A DNA stretch of 64,000 nucleotides, from positions 186,001-250,000 of the forward strand of contig NZ_CP086555.2 in assembly GCF_020882015.2 (NCBI RefSeq). The letters run 5' to 3'. Under the pieces are notes generated by a model that was not told the origin of the DNA, made no database searches, and worked only from the letters and a program-made list of their open reading frames with translations. This DNA comes from Candidatus Borrelia undatumii (GTDB lineage: Bacteria > Spirochaetota > Spirochaetia > Borreliales > Borreliaceae). Positions 1 through 9,929 of this stretch are shown here, in pieces. A program made the translations under genes and the position numbers. Position 1 is the first letter of the stretch. Each line of letters begins with the position of its first letter.

Positions 1-593
1 ACACGAACATCGATCTTAGCACGATTTATCTCATACATCTTAAGCCAATACTTCAAAGCTCCCTTGTACTCTTTAAAGTCATAATATAAATGCCCAATGC
101 CAACAAGAGCATAATCATTATCGGGAGCAAGCTCTACTACCCTTAAATAAGCTTGTCTAGACTTTTGAAAATTCTTTAGCTTTCGATAAGAAGCAGCAAC
201 TCTTGTCAAAACAGTAATATTTTCAGGGTCATATTTTAAATACTCCTCCCATATATCCGTAGCTTTCTTATAATCTTCCAAATTTTTATAACAATCCCCT
301 AAACCAAAAAGTGCATAATTATTATTTAAATGCTTCGAAAGGCATCTTTGATAGTAAACTATCGCTTTATCAAAATTCCTCTTTTTTCTCTCAATATCTC
401 CAAGCCCAACAAGAGCATAATTATTGCCATTGTCCTTTTCTAAAATATCATTAAACAACGCCTCTGCTTCAGCAAGCCTCTCTTCCTTTATCAACTGGTA
501 CCCTCTCTTGGATTTCTCAGTAACATCAAGAAGTTTATTATCGGAAACCCGCGATACATCTTCAAGACCACCTAAAAGTTCCTTTTCCAACAT
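1..593 (-). CDS. TPR-repeat protein, C-terminal end outside window
   Basis: The reading frame is open on the minus strand from an ATG at 593 to the window edge, so only the first 197 residues are visible. An SD-like AAGGGG lies 5 bases before the ATG. From about residue 35 the protein is built of TPR units of about 34 residues, with repeated 'NNYALVGLGD'-like and 'NDYALVGIGH'-like segments, so it is a protein-protein interaction scaffold. No signal peptide or membrane segment is seen. Its place just upstream of, and divergent from, prfA suggests the BB0195 orthologue. The partner is unknown. Confidence 0.85.
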   Translation of the reverse strand, partial: MLEKELLGGLEDVSRVSDNKLLDVTEKSKRGYQLIKEERLAEAEALFNDILEKDNGNNYALVGLGDIERKKRNFDKAIVYYQRCLSKHLNNNYALFGLGDCYKNLEDYKKATDIWEEYLKYDPENITVLTRVAASYRKLKNFQKSRQAYLRVVELAPDNDYALVGIGHLYYDFKEYKGALKYWLKMYEINRAKIDVR

Positions 594-888
594 AAATACC
601 CCTTTCAACTGGTTTATTAAAGATAATAACTCAAATCACTCCACATATGTCACTAAAACACACAAATTAAACCCACACAACAAAACACGCCGAGGCATTA
701 ATAAATCTTTAATATCCAATATTGATAATACACATTATATAAAAAATTAAAAAAATATACTTAAATTTACAAACTAAAATTTTACTTAAATCCAAACTAA
801 AACCCTCCTATATAAAATTTAGGGTCAATTATAACAAAAAATTCAAAATTAGGATAAAATGTTACTACCCATTAGGAGAAAAATTAAA

Positions 889-1962
889 ATGTTTTTAAGT
901 AAACTAGATCCGGTTGAAAACAAGATAAAAATACTTGAAGATAAATTACGGGACGCAAGTTTGATTAGAAATCAAAAAGAATACGCAAAAGTAGTGAAGG
1001 AATATAGCTACCTAGAAAAAATTAAAGAACAAAAAGACAAATACGAGAAGATACTACACCACATTGAAGAAAACAAAAAAATTCTTTCTGAGGAAGAAAA
1101 TTTAGAAATGAGGGAGATGATAAGACAAGAACTGGCCTCTTTAAGTCTTCAAAAAGATGAGACTGAACGCAGGCTTAAAGTCTTGCTCTTGCCTCAAGAC
1201 GAGAACGACAGTAAAAATATTATAATTGAAATTAGGGCCGGAACGGGCGGAGAAGAGGCCGCACTTTTCGCAAGTAATCTCTACGAGATGTATACAAAAT
1301 ATTCTGAGAAAAAGAAATGGAAAACAGAGCTTATTAACTTTAATGAGACAGAACTTGGAGGTTTTAAAGAAGTAAGCTTTGAAGTAAAGGGTAAAGATGT
1401 GTTTAAGAAACTAAAAAACGAAAGCGGGGTCCACAGAGTTCAAAGGGTACCTATAACAGAATCTAGTGGAAGACTTCAAACTTCTGCTGCAACTGTCGCC
1501 GTGCTCCCTGAAGTTGAAGATACCGATATTGAAATTAACGAAAAAGACTTAAGGATAGACGTTTATAGATCTTCTGGTGCAGGTGGACAGCATGTTAATA
1601 CAACAGACTCTGCTGTTAGAATCACACATTTACCTACAGGAATTGTGGTGCAGTGTCAAAATGAGAGAAGTCAACACAAAAACAAAGATCAAGCAATGAA
1701 AATTTTAAGAGCTAGACTATATGAATTTGAAGATATTAAGAAGCAAGAACAACGTTCAAGTGATAGAAAACAGCAAGTAGGCTCAGGTGATAGATCTGAA
1801 AGAATTAGAACGTACAATTTTCCACAAAACAGAGTAACAGACCACCGGGCAAACATTAGTCTTTATAAGTTGGAAGAAATTATGCAGGGAGAACTTGATT
1901 CTCTCCTTGACACGTTAGCCTTGGAACTTCAAGAAAGAGCTTTAAAGAATAACTCAATATGA
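889..1962 (+). CDS. prfA: peptide chain release factor 1 (RF1)
   Basis: RF1 ends translation at UAA and UAG. The GGQ motif that drives peptidyl-tRNA hydrolysis is at about residues 232-234 ([10 protein letters not shown]). A P-x-T tripeptide (PIT, about residues 188-190) at the stop-codon reading site marks RF1 rather than RF2. The frame opens at 859, but the ATG at 889 is better: it follows AGGAG at suitable distance and gives 357 residues, the usual RF1 length. prmC, whose product methylates the GGQ glutamine, starts 9 bases after the stop, so the two are probably co-transcribed. Confidence 0.97.
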   Translation: MFLSKLDPVENKIKILEDKLRDASLIRNQKEYAKVVKEYSYLEKIKEQKDKYEKILHHIEENKKILSEEENLEMREMIRQELASLSLQKDETERRLKVLLLPQDENDSKNIIIEIRAGTGGEEAALFASNLYEMYTKYSEKKKWKTELINFNETELGGFKEVSFEVKGKDVFKKLKNESGVHRVQRVPITESSGRLQTSAATVAVLPEVEDTDIEINEKDLRIDVYRSSGAGGQHVNTTDSAVRITHLPTGIVVQCQNERSQHKNKDQAMKILRARLYEFEDIKKQEQRSSDRKQQVGSGDRSERIRTYNFPQNRVTDHRANISLYKLEEIMQGELDSLLDTLALELQERALKNNSI

Positions 1963-1971
1963 TTTCTTTAA

Positions 1972-2805
1972 ATGACAGTAGATGAAGCAATAAAGAATTC
2001 CAAAAGATATAACATTAATACCCTTGAGGTGTTACTGTTGCTTGAAAAAATTTTAAAGACTAGTAAAGAACTTATTCTTGCCAATAAAAATCAAAGCTTA
2101 ACAAAGAAAGCAAAGCATAAATTTTTAAATCAAATAAATGATGTAAAATCAGGAATCCCAATACACTACATACTTAAAGTAAAGGAATTCATGGGAATAA
2201 ACTTTTATATCAATAAAGATGTGCTCATTCCTAGGGCAGATACAGAATGTTTGGTGGAAGAAGCTCTGGCACAAATTCAAAAAAACAACTTAAGTAGGAT
2301 TTTAGATCTATGCTGTGGAAGCGGTTGCATAGGACTTACAATTGCGCACTATCTCAGAAGAAAGGTAAAATTATCAGACTTTTCCATTAAAGCTCTAAAG
2401 GTGGCATTTAAAAACACAAAAAGACTAAAATTGGAATCCTATGTAGAAATAATATATTCAAATCTGTTAAAATGTATAAACGAAGAGTTCGAGATAATAA
2501 TTACTAACCCTCCTTACTTAAGTAAAGATGAATTGAGGGAGAAGGAAAGGTTGGGAAGGGAACCGAGATTGGCTCTTTTGGGCTTTGGGAGAGATGGGCT
2601 TGAGCTTGCAAGGAAAATAATACAACAATCAAAACACAAACTCGCCAGAAATGGCCTCTTGTTAATGGAATTGGCTCCATGGCAGATAGACCCCATCGGG
2701 GAGTTTGCGGTGCAGGAGGGGTTTCTGCATCTTAACACTCTACGTGATATTGAAAGCAGAGAAAGAGCGGTAGTACTAAGGATAGCAAATGATACAACCC
2801 TATGA
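1972..2805 (+). CDS. prmC: release factor glutamine methyltransferase
   Basis: PrmC (HemK) transfers methyl from S-adenosylmethionine to the glutamine of the GGQ loop of release factors. The 277-residue protein has the N-terminal helical domain, a SAM-binding LDLCCGSGCIG loop at about 111-121 and the catalytic NPPY motif at 179-182. It follows prfA, its substrate gene, by 9 bases, and its last 17 bases overlap the start of rel. No clear ribosome binding site precedes the ATG, so translation may be coupled to prfA. Confidence 0.95.
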   Translation: MTVDEAIKNSKRYNINTLEVLLLLEKILKTSKELILANKNQSLTKKAKHKFLNQINDVKSGIPIHYILKVKEFMGINFYINKDVLIPRADTECLVEEALAQIQKNNLSRILDLCCGSGCIGLTIAHYLRRKVKLSDFSIKALKVAFKNTKRLKLESYVEIIYSNLLKCINEEFEIIITNPPYLSKDELREKERLGREPRLALLGFGRDGLELARKIIQQSKHKLARNGLLLMELAPWQIDPIGEFAVQEGFLHLNTLRDIESRERAVVLRIANDTTL

Positions 2806-4792
2806 GATTGCGTATTTAATGAAAATCAATGATGTTGATAAAATAAAGGGTATTTTCAAAAATACCATTGATAATATCTACAAAGATGAGATTCAAAAAA
2901 AATTAATATTCAAAGCTCTTGAAATATCAGAACAACTGCACTACGGGCAATATAGAGAAAGTGGAGTTCCTTATGTAATCCATCCGATAATGGTTGCATT
3001 ATTTCTTGCAAAGTTTAAATTGGATTTTAAGACAACAATAGCTGGACTGCTACACGATGTACTTGAAGATACAAGCGTTGCTAAAGAAGAAATAATTAAA
3101 GAATTTGATGAAGAAGTTTTAAGTCTAATTGATGGTGTGACAAAAATCCATGATTTACATAATAAGACAAGAACAATAAAAGAAGCAAATACAATTTCAA
3201 AAATGTTCTTCGCAATGACCCATGACATTAGAATAATAATCATTAAACTTTCTGATAAGCTACATAATATGACAACTCTTTCTCACTTACCTAAAAATAG
3301 AAGGGAAAGAATCGCAAAAGATTGCCTTGCAACCTATGTACCAATTGCAGAGAGGCTTGGAATTTCATCTCTTAAGGTATACCTAGAGGACCTTTCATTA
3401 AAATATCTTTATCCAAAAGAATATAAGGAAATAAAGAATTTTCTGGCTGAAACAAAAATAGAGAGGGAAAAAAAATTATACAAAGGGAAATTGATAATTG
3501 AGAAGGAACTTAAAAAAATCGGGATCTCAGCAGAGATTACGGTGCGCTCAAAACACTTCTATTCAATATTTAGAAAAATGAAAACGAGAACCAATAACCT
3601 TTCTCAAATTTTTGATACCCTGGGGATAAGAATAATTTGTAAACAACAAAAAGAATGCTATGAAATACTAGAGATTGTACACAAAGTCTGGAAACCAATA
3701 CCTGGAAGGTTAAAAGACTATATAGCAATACCTAAAGAGAATAAATATCAATCCCTGCATACCACTGTAAGAATACCAGAAGATAATCAATTGATTGAAA
3801 TACAAATTAGAACAGAAGAAATGGATAGGATTGCTAAATATGGTGTTGCTGCTCACTGGATCTACAAAGAACAAATTGAGCTTAAAGCTGATGACCTTTC
3901 CTTCATTAGCCGCATAAAAAAATGGCAACAAGATTCGGCAAACAAAAATCAATACTCAATGAATGACATACACAAAGAATTATTAAACACATTTATATAT
4001 GTATATACACCAGAAGGAGAAGTAGTAGAGCTGCCATTTGGGTCAAATTCAATTGATTTCGCATACGCAATACATACAGACATTGGAGATCAAGCACTTT
4101 ATGCAAAAATTAATGGAAAGATTAATTCCCTGACAAAACCGCTAAGAAACGAACAAATTGTTGAAATATTTACCTCACCAGAAGCGAAAGCCGATGTAAT
4201 TTGGCTAAATAGCGTTAGGACAAAAAAAGCACGCTCAAAAATTCGATCTTGGCTTAACAAAAATGACGATACAATATTTGTAGACAGCAATATAATTGCA
4301 TATCTTATTGGAGAGACTAAAGAGCAAAAGAGACTCTTTAGTCTCTTCAAATCCTTAACTAAATCTAGAATAAAAAGAATAACCGTATCTCCTGAATGCA
4401 ATCCATCAACGGGGGAAGACATTATTGGCGTCATACAAAAAGATGAAATAGTAGTACACAAAGATAATTGTCAAGCTGCAAAACATCATAAAAAAAGCCA
4501 TCTTGTTGAAGTAGAATGGGAAGCAACACCAACGAGAAAGATATATCACATCGTAATATTTTTAAATAATTTAAAAGGTCTTTTCAATTATCTGGACAAC
4601 ATTTTAACAACCTTCAACATAAGACTTATTAGTGAAAAAATAGAAGACTGTGGCAATGGATACGGCATAAGCAACATAATAATCTCATCAAATGCAAAAA
4701 ATGTAGAAATGGTCCTCTCATCTCTTAAAGAAAATCCCAACATACTTAAGATAATGCAAGTAGAAGAAGATATTAAAAACTATGAGAATTAA
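2789..4792 (+). CDS. rel: bifunctional (p)ppGpp synthetase/hydrolase
   Basis: This RSH enzyme makes and degrades (p)ppGpp in the stringent response. Seen in order: an HD hydrolase domain (VIHP with His65, LLHD at 87-90, VLEDT), a synthetase domain with GRLKDYIAIPK at about 306-316, a TGS domain around 410-470 and an ACT-like end from about 585. The RLKD form of the RxKD motif is typical of bifunctional Rel rather than synthetase-only RelA. The start at 2789 has AAGGA six bases upstream and gives 667 residues. It overlaps prmC by 17 bases, and the next gene overlaps its end by 11 bases. A 13-bp perfect inverted repeat lies inside the gene at 4312-4346. Confidence 0.96.
   Translation: MIQPYEIAYLMKINDVDKIKGIFKNTIDNIYKDEIQKKLIFKALEISEQLHYGQYRESGVPYVIHPIMVALFLAKFKLDFKTTIAGLLHDVLEDTSVAKEEIIKEFDEEVLSLIDGVTKIHDLHNKTRTIKEANTISKMFFAMTHDIRIIIIKLSDKLHNMTTLSHLPKNRRERIAKDCLATYVPIAERLGISSLKVYLEDLSLKYLYPKEYKEIKNFLAETKIEREKKLYKGKLIIEKELKKIGISAEITVRSKHFYSIFRKMKTRTNNLSQIFDTLGIRIICKQQKECYEILEIVHKVWKPIPGRLKDYIAIPKENKYQSLHTTVRIPEDNQLIEIQIRTEEMDRIAKYGVAAHWIYKEQIELKADDLSFISRIKKWQQDSANKNQYSMNDIHKELLNTFIYVYTPEGEVVELPFGSNSIDFAYAIHTDIGDQALYAKINGKINSLTKPLRNEQIVEIFTSPEAKADVIWLNSVRTKKARSKIRSWLNKNDDTIFVDSNIIAYLIGETKEQKRLFSLFKSLTKSRIKRITVSPECNPSTGEDIIGVIQKDEIVVHKDNCQAAKHHKKSHLVEVEWEATPTRKIYHIVIFLNNLKGLFNYLDNILTTFNIRLISEKIEDCGNGYGISNIIISSNAKNVEMVLSSLKENPNILKIMQVEEDIKNYEN
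4312..4346 (+). repeat. 13-bp perfect inverted repeat inside rel
   Basis: AGAGACTAAAGAG (4312-4324) and CTCTTTAGTCTCT (4334-4346) are exact reverse complements separated by 9 bases. The repeat lies in the part of rel coding for the linker between the TGS and ACT domains. There is no U-tract, so it is not a standard terminator. Its function is unknown. Confidence 0.8.
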
Positions 4793-7022
4793 GATACTGT
4801 TCTTAATTCTGTTTCACGTGTTTATTGCATACAAACCAATAAGAGCAAACGAAACAAATTCATATAGTCAACAAATAAAAGAACATATTAAAAAAATCAA
4901 TAAATTAAATGAAGTTACAGAAAAAATAACAAAAATGGCAAGTACTTATGACTACATAAAAAAATATTTAGCAGAAAATAAAATTCAATACAAAGAACAT
5001 TCACTTCAAGAAATTGGATTTATTGGATATTTGCAAAAAACAATTCACTCTCAAATAAAAGGAATGGATAAAACCACCTATAATGTTATTGTCCCTATAG
5101 AAATACAATATGGTTTGAAAAACAATCTTGCAATTGCAATTGCTATCACACTACTAGGTGAATTAAGAAATATAAAAATTAAAAACACCTTAAACGTATA
5201 CTTTATCGAAGATGACTCAAACAAACAAATATCAACAATAAGCAGCAGATTGCTTCTTAACAGCAATACTCTTGCAAAAAACACAAAAACAATCTATTTG
5301 ATGTTAAATGAAGATAGGGAGAATTCTATAATAGAATTTAAAAATCAGTCAAACACAGTAAACTCGAAAACAGACCTGAGCTTTCTAGAGGTGCTAATTA
5401 GAATATTTGAAATCAATGGAGTGAGCTTTATTGTCTCAAAAATACGTGATAAGAACATAAATGAAATATACAATCTGTATCTAGAAGAAGAGATTCCAAT
5501 TTTAATTATCAATAACAACGAAGAGACTTCCTTGCTAACTCATCTAGAGAACAACAACCTTTCTGACATTTACAAATCAATCCAAGAGACAATAACATCG
5601 GAACAAAATATCAAAGACGAAAATCACATGCACTACGTTATCATCAATACTCCGTTTAAAAAATGGATAATAAACGAAAGCGCACTCATTGCATTAATAT
5701 ACGTAATCTACAACTCCATCATATTGATGTTTCTCAGCAAATTTACAAAAACCAGTATAATGATCAGAAAAATCAAAGACAATTACTATAAAATAATCAG
5801 ACTATTTTTTATATTATTCCTGAGCACATACATTTCAGTCACCATCACAAACAAGATACTTACAGAATATAAAAATTCAATAGACTACGGTATTATAAAC
5901 CCAATCTACTTAGTAAATTTTTTCCTAACATTATTCAATTTTAACTTGCTATCTTACTTCACGTATAACTTTAAGATATATTTAAATTTTAAAGAACTTA
6001 AACATCTGGCAATAGCAATTTCTGTTATTGAGCTTATCATGCTGCTATATATTAAGATAGAATTTGTCTTAGTAATACTGATTAAAAATATCTTAATATT
6101 ACTTATCCCTAATAAAAGAAACACCATGAAAAAGATCATAATAATCCTTATTTGGACAATAAACTTCATGCTAATAACTTCTTTACAAACAACTTCTCTT
6201 ATTTCAAGACCAACAGCACTGAGCTATTTAATATCAATATCACTCTTCTCACCAATACTTACTAATATCGTGGAGCATTTAAAGTACAAGACTCCACCTG
6301 AGCTACAAGAATTCAAAAAAGCTGAAAAGATGGAATCTATAACTTTTTTTTTAATAATAGCTACGATAATAATCTCAAACAACATAAGTAAAATTTCAAC
6401 AATCAAGATAAACCAAATAGTAAGCTTTCCGGAAAAAATCAATAAAATTAGTATAGAATATCTTAAGGAAAATAGAAATGCAATTCAAATATCAACAAAA
6501 AACTTTAATCTAGAGCTAAATAAAGGAGAAAAACAAGCGGAAAGGGAATTTAAAATACAAAAAAATTTAATCAAGCTATCTTTTCAAAAAATAGATATTG
6601 CTGAAAGAAGCATATATGGAGTAAAAATTAACACTATAAACATCGCAAAACAAATCAATTTATCCTTAAAAAATGCATCCGAGCTAATAATATATCAGAG
6701 CAATACACCATATAAAATAGCTTCCAATAATGTAATATTTACAGTAAGCAACATCAAATCAAATCAAATCAACATCGCCTTCACAGTTAAATCTCAAGAA
6801 GACATCAAATATGACGCATTTGCCTATTTTGACACCTCTGATTATTACGTCAAAGTATACGACAAACAAACTAAAAAAGAAGATAAGAATATAAAAATAG
6901 ACTATTCATATTTAGTCAAGTATTCAGGTACACTTACCAAGCCTGAGAAACATGACATAGATACATTCTTTAAGCTTCAAGGCGACAAAGAAATAGAAAA
7001 CTTGAAGAATTTAAAATTCTAA
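4782..7022 (+). CDS. large membrane protein with M28-like extracytoplasmic domain
   Basis: The 746-residue protein (BB0199 position) has an N-terminal signal-like segment, an outer domain to about residue 300, then a run of hydrophobic segments from about 305 to 540 and a C-terminal soluble domain rich in beta-like sequence. The outer domain has a stretch 'YGLKNNLAIAIAITLLGELRN' followed by 'NVYFIEDD', which has the order of the metal-binding core of M28 aminopeptidases (GxNDxxSGxA..LLE.AR....FxxxxxE). The His and Asp ligands are not obvious. The layout recalls M28 peptidases with added transmembrane segments, but this is inference. It overlaps rel by 11 bases and ends one base from the convergent ddl. 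Confidence 0.7.
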   Translation: MRIKILFLILFHVFIAYKPIRANETNSYSQQIKEHIKKINKLNEVTEKITKMASTYDYIKKYLAENKIQYKEHSLQEIGFIGYLQKTIHSQIKGMDKTTYNVIVPIEIQYGLKNNLAIAIAITLLGELRNIKIKNTLNVYFIEDDSNKQISTISSRLLLNSNTLAKNTKTIYLMLNEDRENSIIEFKNQSNTVNSKTDLSFLEVLIRIFEINGVSFIVSKIRDKNINEIYNLYLEEEIPILIINNNEETSLLTHLENNNLSDIYKSIQETITSEQNIKDENHMHYVIINTPFKKWIINESALIALIYVIYNSIILMFLSKFTKTSIMIRKIKDNYYKIIRLFFILFLSTYISVTITNKILTEYKNSIDYGIINPIYLVNFFLTLFNFNLLSYFTYNFKIYLNFKELKHLAIAISVIELIMLLYIKIEFVLVILIKNILILLIPNKRNTMKKIIIILIWTINFMLITSLQTTSLISRPTALSYLISISLFSPILTNIVEHLKYKTPPELQEFKKAEKMESITFFLIIATIIISNNISKISTIKINQIVSFPEKINKISIEYLKENRNAIQISTKNFNLELNKGEKQAEREFKIQKNLIKLSFQKIDIAERSIYGVKINTINIAKQINLSLKNASELIIYQSNTPYKIASNNVIFTVSNIKSNQINIAFTVKSQEDIKYDAFAYFDTSDYYVKVYDKQTKKEDKNIKIDYSYLVKYSGTLTKPEKHDIDTFFKLQGDKEIENLKNLKF

Positions 7023-7023
7023 A

Positions 7024-8118
7024 TTAATTCTCCAGCTTTTCAAAATCAATCCGTTTCTTTTTCTTTTCATAACTATTGAAAGCAAAGTCCACCAATTTAT
7101 CGACCAAACATTCATAACCCACTCCATCATGTTCGCACATTTTAGAAAACATAGAAATATCCGTAAATCCTGGTATTGTATTTACCTCATTGACATAAAC
7201 CAAACCAGTCTCTTTTTCAACAAAAAAATCAATCCTTGCCATCCCCCTGAGTTCTAAACATTTATAAACCAAAAATGCATACTCTTTAATGTCTAGCAAA
7301 TGCTTTGTGTCAAGATGCGCTGGGATATTAAACACAATAGAGTTCCCAGGAATGGTAGCATACTTAGCATCATAGTCATAAAATACAAAATCCTGCACAA
7401 CAACCTCTCCAGGAGTAAATATCTTAATTTGATCATTCCCGATAACAGAACATTCAATCTCCCTAACTCTCATAAACTTCTCTATGATAATGGTTAAATC
7501 ATATTTAAAAGCTCCCTCTATACACTTTTCAATCTGATCATCTTCATATGCAACATTAATTCCAATTGAAGAACCCAGTATAGCTGGCTTAATGATCACA
7601 GGATATTTCAAATTTTGCCTTATATTATTTTTAACTTCTTCTTTATCTAGAAGATAATCATATTTTCTGAGTCCAATAAAGGGTACTAGCGGAATATTAA
7701 AACTTTTAAGAAAAAGTTTACAGAAATATTTATTACTGGAAATAGCACTTCCTAAAATACCAGGCCCAACACAAGGAATATCCATTATTTTTAAAAGCCC
7801 CTGGATAGAGCCATCCTCACCTGTCCTCCCATGGACAGCAGGAAATACAACATCAATTTCAAGGTTACTACCCCCCACAAATACCCCACTACCAGGGACT
7901 AGACTAATAACAGAAGAACTATCCTTCTTAATTAATTCAGGAGTAGCAGGAACCGAATCCAATAGATACCAAATTCCAGTATTCTTGTCAATAAAAACCG
8001 AAGATACATTGTATTTACCTGATTTCATAAGAGCATTATAAATCCCATAAGCAGATCTACAAGAAACTTCATGTTCAAAAGAAACCCCCCCAAATATTAA
8101 CATAAGATTTTTCCTCAT
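7024..8118 (-). CDS. ddl: D-alanine--D-alanine ligase
   Basis: Ddl joins two D-alanines with ATP for the peptidoglycan stem peptide. The ATP-grasp protein of 364 residues starts with LMLIFGGVSFEHEVS, the usual substrate loop, and has HGRTGEDGSIQG, the KPAILGSSIG loop and the metal-binding FVNEVNTIPGFT near the C-terminus. It lies 4 bases downstream of murE on the same strand, so they form a cell-wall operon. Its stop is one base from that of the convergent 4782-7022 gene. Confidence 0.96.
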   Translation of the reverse strand: MRKNLMLIFGGVSFEHEVSCRSAYGIYNALMKSGKYNVSSVFIDKNTGIWYLLDSVPATPELIKKDSSSVISLVPGSGVFVGGSNLEIDVVFPAVHGRTGEDGSIQGLLKIMDIPCVGPGILGSAISSNKYFCKLFLKSFNIPLVPFIGLRKYDYLLDKEEVKNNIRQNLKYPVIIKPAILGSSIGINVAYEDDQIEKCIEGAFKYDLTIIIEKFMRVREIECSVIGNDQIKIFTPGEVVVQDFVFYDYDAKYATIPGNSIVFNIPAHLDTKHLLDIKEYAFLVYKCLELRGMARIDFFVEKETGLVYVNEVNTIPGFTDISMFSKMCEHDGVGYECLVDKLVDFAFNSYEKKKKRIDFEKLEN

Positions 8119-8122
8119 AAAA

Positions 8123-9646
8123 TTAACCTCTATTTATTAAATCTAAAATAATATCTTTAATGACTCCCTTTTCATCCCAAAAGATACTTCTATCCTCATA
8201 TATTATCGAATCTTCATGCCCCTTCCCAAGAGTAACAACCAAATCATCAGCACACGCAAGGCTTATTGCCTTCTTAAGTGCATCTCTCCTATTAGGAATG
8301 AAAAATAAATTTTCACCCTGTGTCTTATTTAGAATTCCTTCTGAAATATCTTTAATGATCTGCATGCTGTCTTCACCTCTTGGATCTTCATCACAAAGCA
8401 CTATTATATCCGCATGCCTATCTGCAATCTCTCCCTGCAACTTTCTCTTTGAAACATCTCTCTCTCCAGCAGAACCAAAAACAGCAATTAATCTATTTTT
8501 TGCAAGTCTTTTAAATATAGGGAAAAGTTTAGCAAAAGCACCCGGAGTATGTGCATAATCAATAATTAAAGAAAAATTCTGTCCAAAATCAACACTATCC
8601 ATTCGACCGCAAAGACCCCTAATATTTACAAGACTAGCAATAAGTTCTGATATACTAACACTTGCAACCTGACTTACAACAATTAGAGCAGCAATAACAT
8701 TCTCAACGTTGAAACTACCCGTCAAATCAACCCTGGCATCATATTTAATATTTTTATTAAAAAATTCAAACTCTGTAAAACCCATTTGCTCAATAATTTT
8801 ACTTACAAAAAAATCAGCATTTTCATTCTCTAAACTATATGTATAAGATCTGTTAATAGAATTTAAAAATAGAGAAGAATTCTTATCATCAATATTGACA
8901 ACACCAAACCCATTACTAACAGCAACAGAAGAAAAAAGATTAAGTTTAGCACTCAAATAATTCTCCATCGTGCCATGAAATTCAAGATGCTCGTGACTAA
9001 CATTAGTTAAAACAGCAACAGAATATTCAACGTCAATAAGCCTTGCCGTTCTGATATCAAGTCCATGCGATGTTGATTCGATAATAGCATACTGAACATT
9101 ATTCTCCACCATCTTACTAAGAAAAAAATGAATCTCTGTTGATTCTGGAGTCGACTGCCTATAAGGATTTTTAACCAAACTTCCACTTCCATCATCAAAA
9201 AATACTGTTGAAATAAATCCAACCCTAGCCCCAATAGACCTTAAAAGAGTATATATATAAAAACAAACAGAACTCTTGCCATCTGTTCCTGTCACTCCAA
9301 TAATCTTAAGCTTCTTTGAAGGTTCATCATAAAAAACACTGGAAAAATTTGACATAAATCTCTTTATGTTACAAGAATCAACTTTGATATATGTTACATT
9401 TGAAGCACAAAAGTCAACATTACTAGCATGCACAATAACATTACTACCCCTTTGAATTGCTGCCTCAATAAATTTCTGACCATCAAAATGAACTCCCGGA
9501 AGAGCAAAAAATACAAATTTGGGCAATACACATCTTGAATCATACGAAAGACCCAATATCTCCACATCGCAAGGCCCTCTAATTTCTTTGATTAAATTTC
9601 CATCCAATCTAGATAAAACAACATTAAGTCTTTTTTCTCTATTCAC
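8123..9646 (-). CDS. murE: UDP-MurNAc-tripeptide synthetase
   Basis: MurE adds the third, diamino, residue to UDP-MurNAc-L-Ala-D-Glu. The ATP loop GVTGTDGKSS is at about 117-126. The substrate-selecting motif reads DEDPRGED at about 419-426. It differs from the DNPR of enterobacterial DAP-adding enzymes and resembles the DDPRGED of Thermotoga MurE, fitting the known L-ornithine in Borrelia peptidoglycan. The start is a GTG at 9646 without a clear SD, so it is not certain. It is followed by ddl on the same strand. Confidence 0.94.
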   Translation of the reverse strand: MNREKRLNVVLSRLDGNLIKEIRGPCDVEILGLSYDSRCVLPKFVFFALPGVHFDGQKFIEAAIQRGSNVIVHASNVDFCASNVTYIKVDSCNIKRFMSNFSSVFYDEPSKKLKIIGVTGTDGKSSVCFYIYTLLRSIGARVGFISTVFFDDGSGSLVKNPYRQSTPESTEIHFFLSKMVENNVQYAIIESTSHGLDIRTARLIDVEYSVAVLTNVSHEHLEFHGTMENYLSAKLNLFSSVAVSNGFGVVNIDDKNSSLFLNSINRSYTYSLENENADFFVSKIIEQMGFTEFEFFNKNIKYDARVDLTGSFNVENVIAALIVVSQVASVSISELIASLVNIRGLCGRMDSVDFGQNFSLIIDYAHTPGAFAKLFPIFKRLAKNRLIAVFGSAGERDVSKRKLQGEIADRHADIIVLCDEDPRGEDSMQIIKDISEGILNKTQGENLFFIPNRRDALKKAISLACADDLVVTLGKGHEDSIIYEDRSIFWDEKGVIKDIILDLINRG

Positions 9647-9653
9647 ACTACTG

Positions 9654-9688
9654 AATTGTACAAAAATAAAAATTATTTTGGTACAATT
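9654..9688. promoter_or_regulatory. inverted repeat upstream of murE and tRNA-Cys
   Basis: AATTGTAC (9654-9661) and GTACAATT (9681-9688) form an 8-bp inverted repeat with a 19-base AT-rich centre, just upstream of the murE start. Each strand reads TTGTAC then TACAAT about 20 bases later, so it could be a poorly spaced promoter or an operator. Neither is proven. Confidence 0.35.
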
Positions 9689-9800
9689 TCCAAAAAGGAA
9701 GCCTTGAAAATTTGGGGTTCAATGTGCCTGTTGTTGCATCAAAAGCTGAGAGTGCTGTTTACAATTCAACCGTTTTTTAATAGACTAACTAATGTTAAAC

Positions 9801-9873
9801 GGCGCTGTACCCAAGTGGCTAAGGGAGAAGTCTGCAAAACTTTGATTCGCCGGTTCGATTCCGGTCAGCGCCT
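9801..9873 (+). tRNA. tRNA-Cys (GCA)
   Basis: The cloverleaf has acceptor arms GGCGCTG/CAGCGCC, anticodon loop CTGCAAA giving GCA, and a T arm GCCGG-TTCGATT-CCGGT. CCA is not encoded. A weak upstream promoter is possible (TTTACA at 9758, TAGACT at 9781, 17-base spacing). Confidence 0.95.
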
Positions 9874-9929
9874 TTTAAGAGCCTATACAAGCCAATACAG
9901 TGTTTCACGAGGGTAAACTAGTAATAGCT

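Noticed and set aside
424-750. Open frame on the plus strand over the start of the TPR gene
   Set aside because: It lies antisense to the clear TPR coding frame (minus strand, to 593), is low-complexity (Ser, Asn, Thr) and has no SD.
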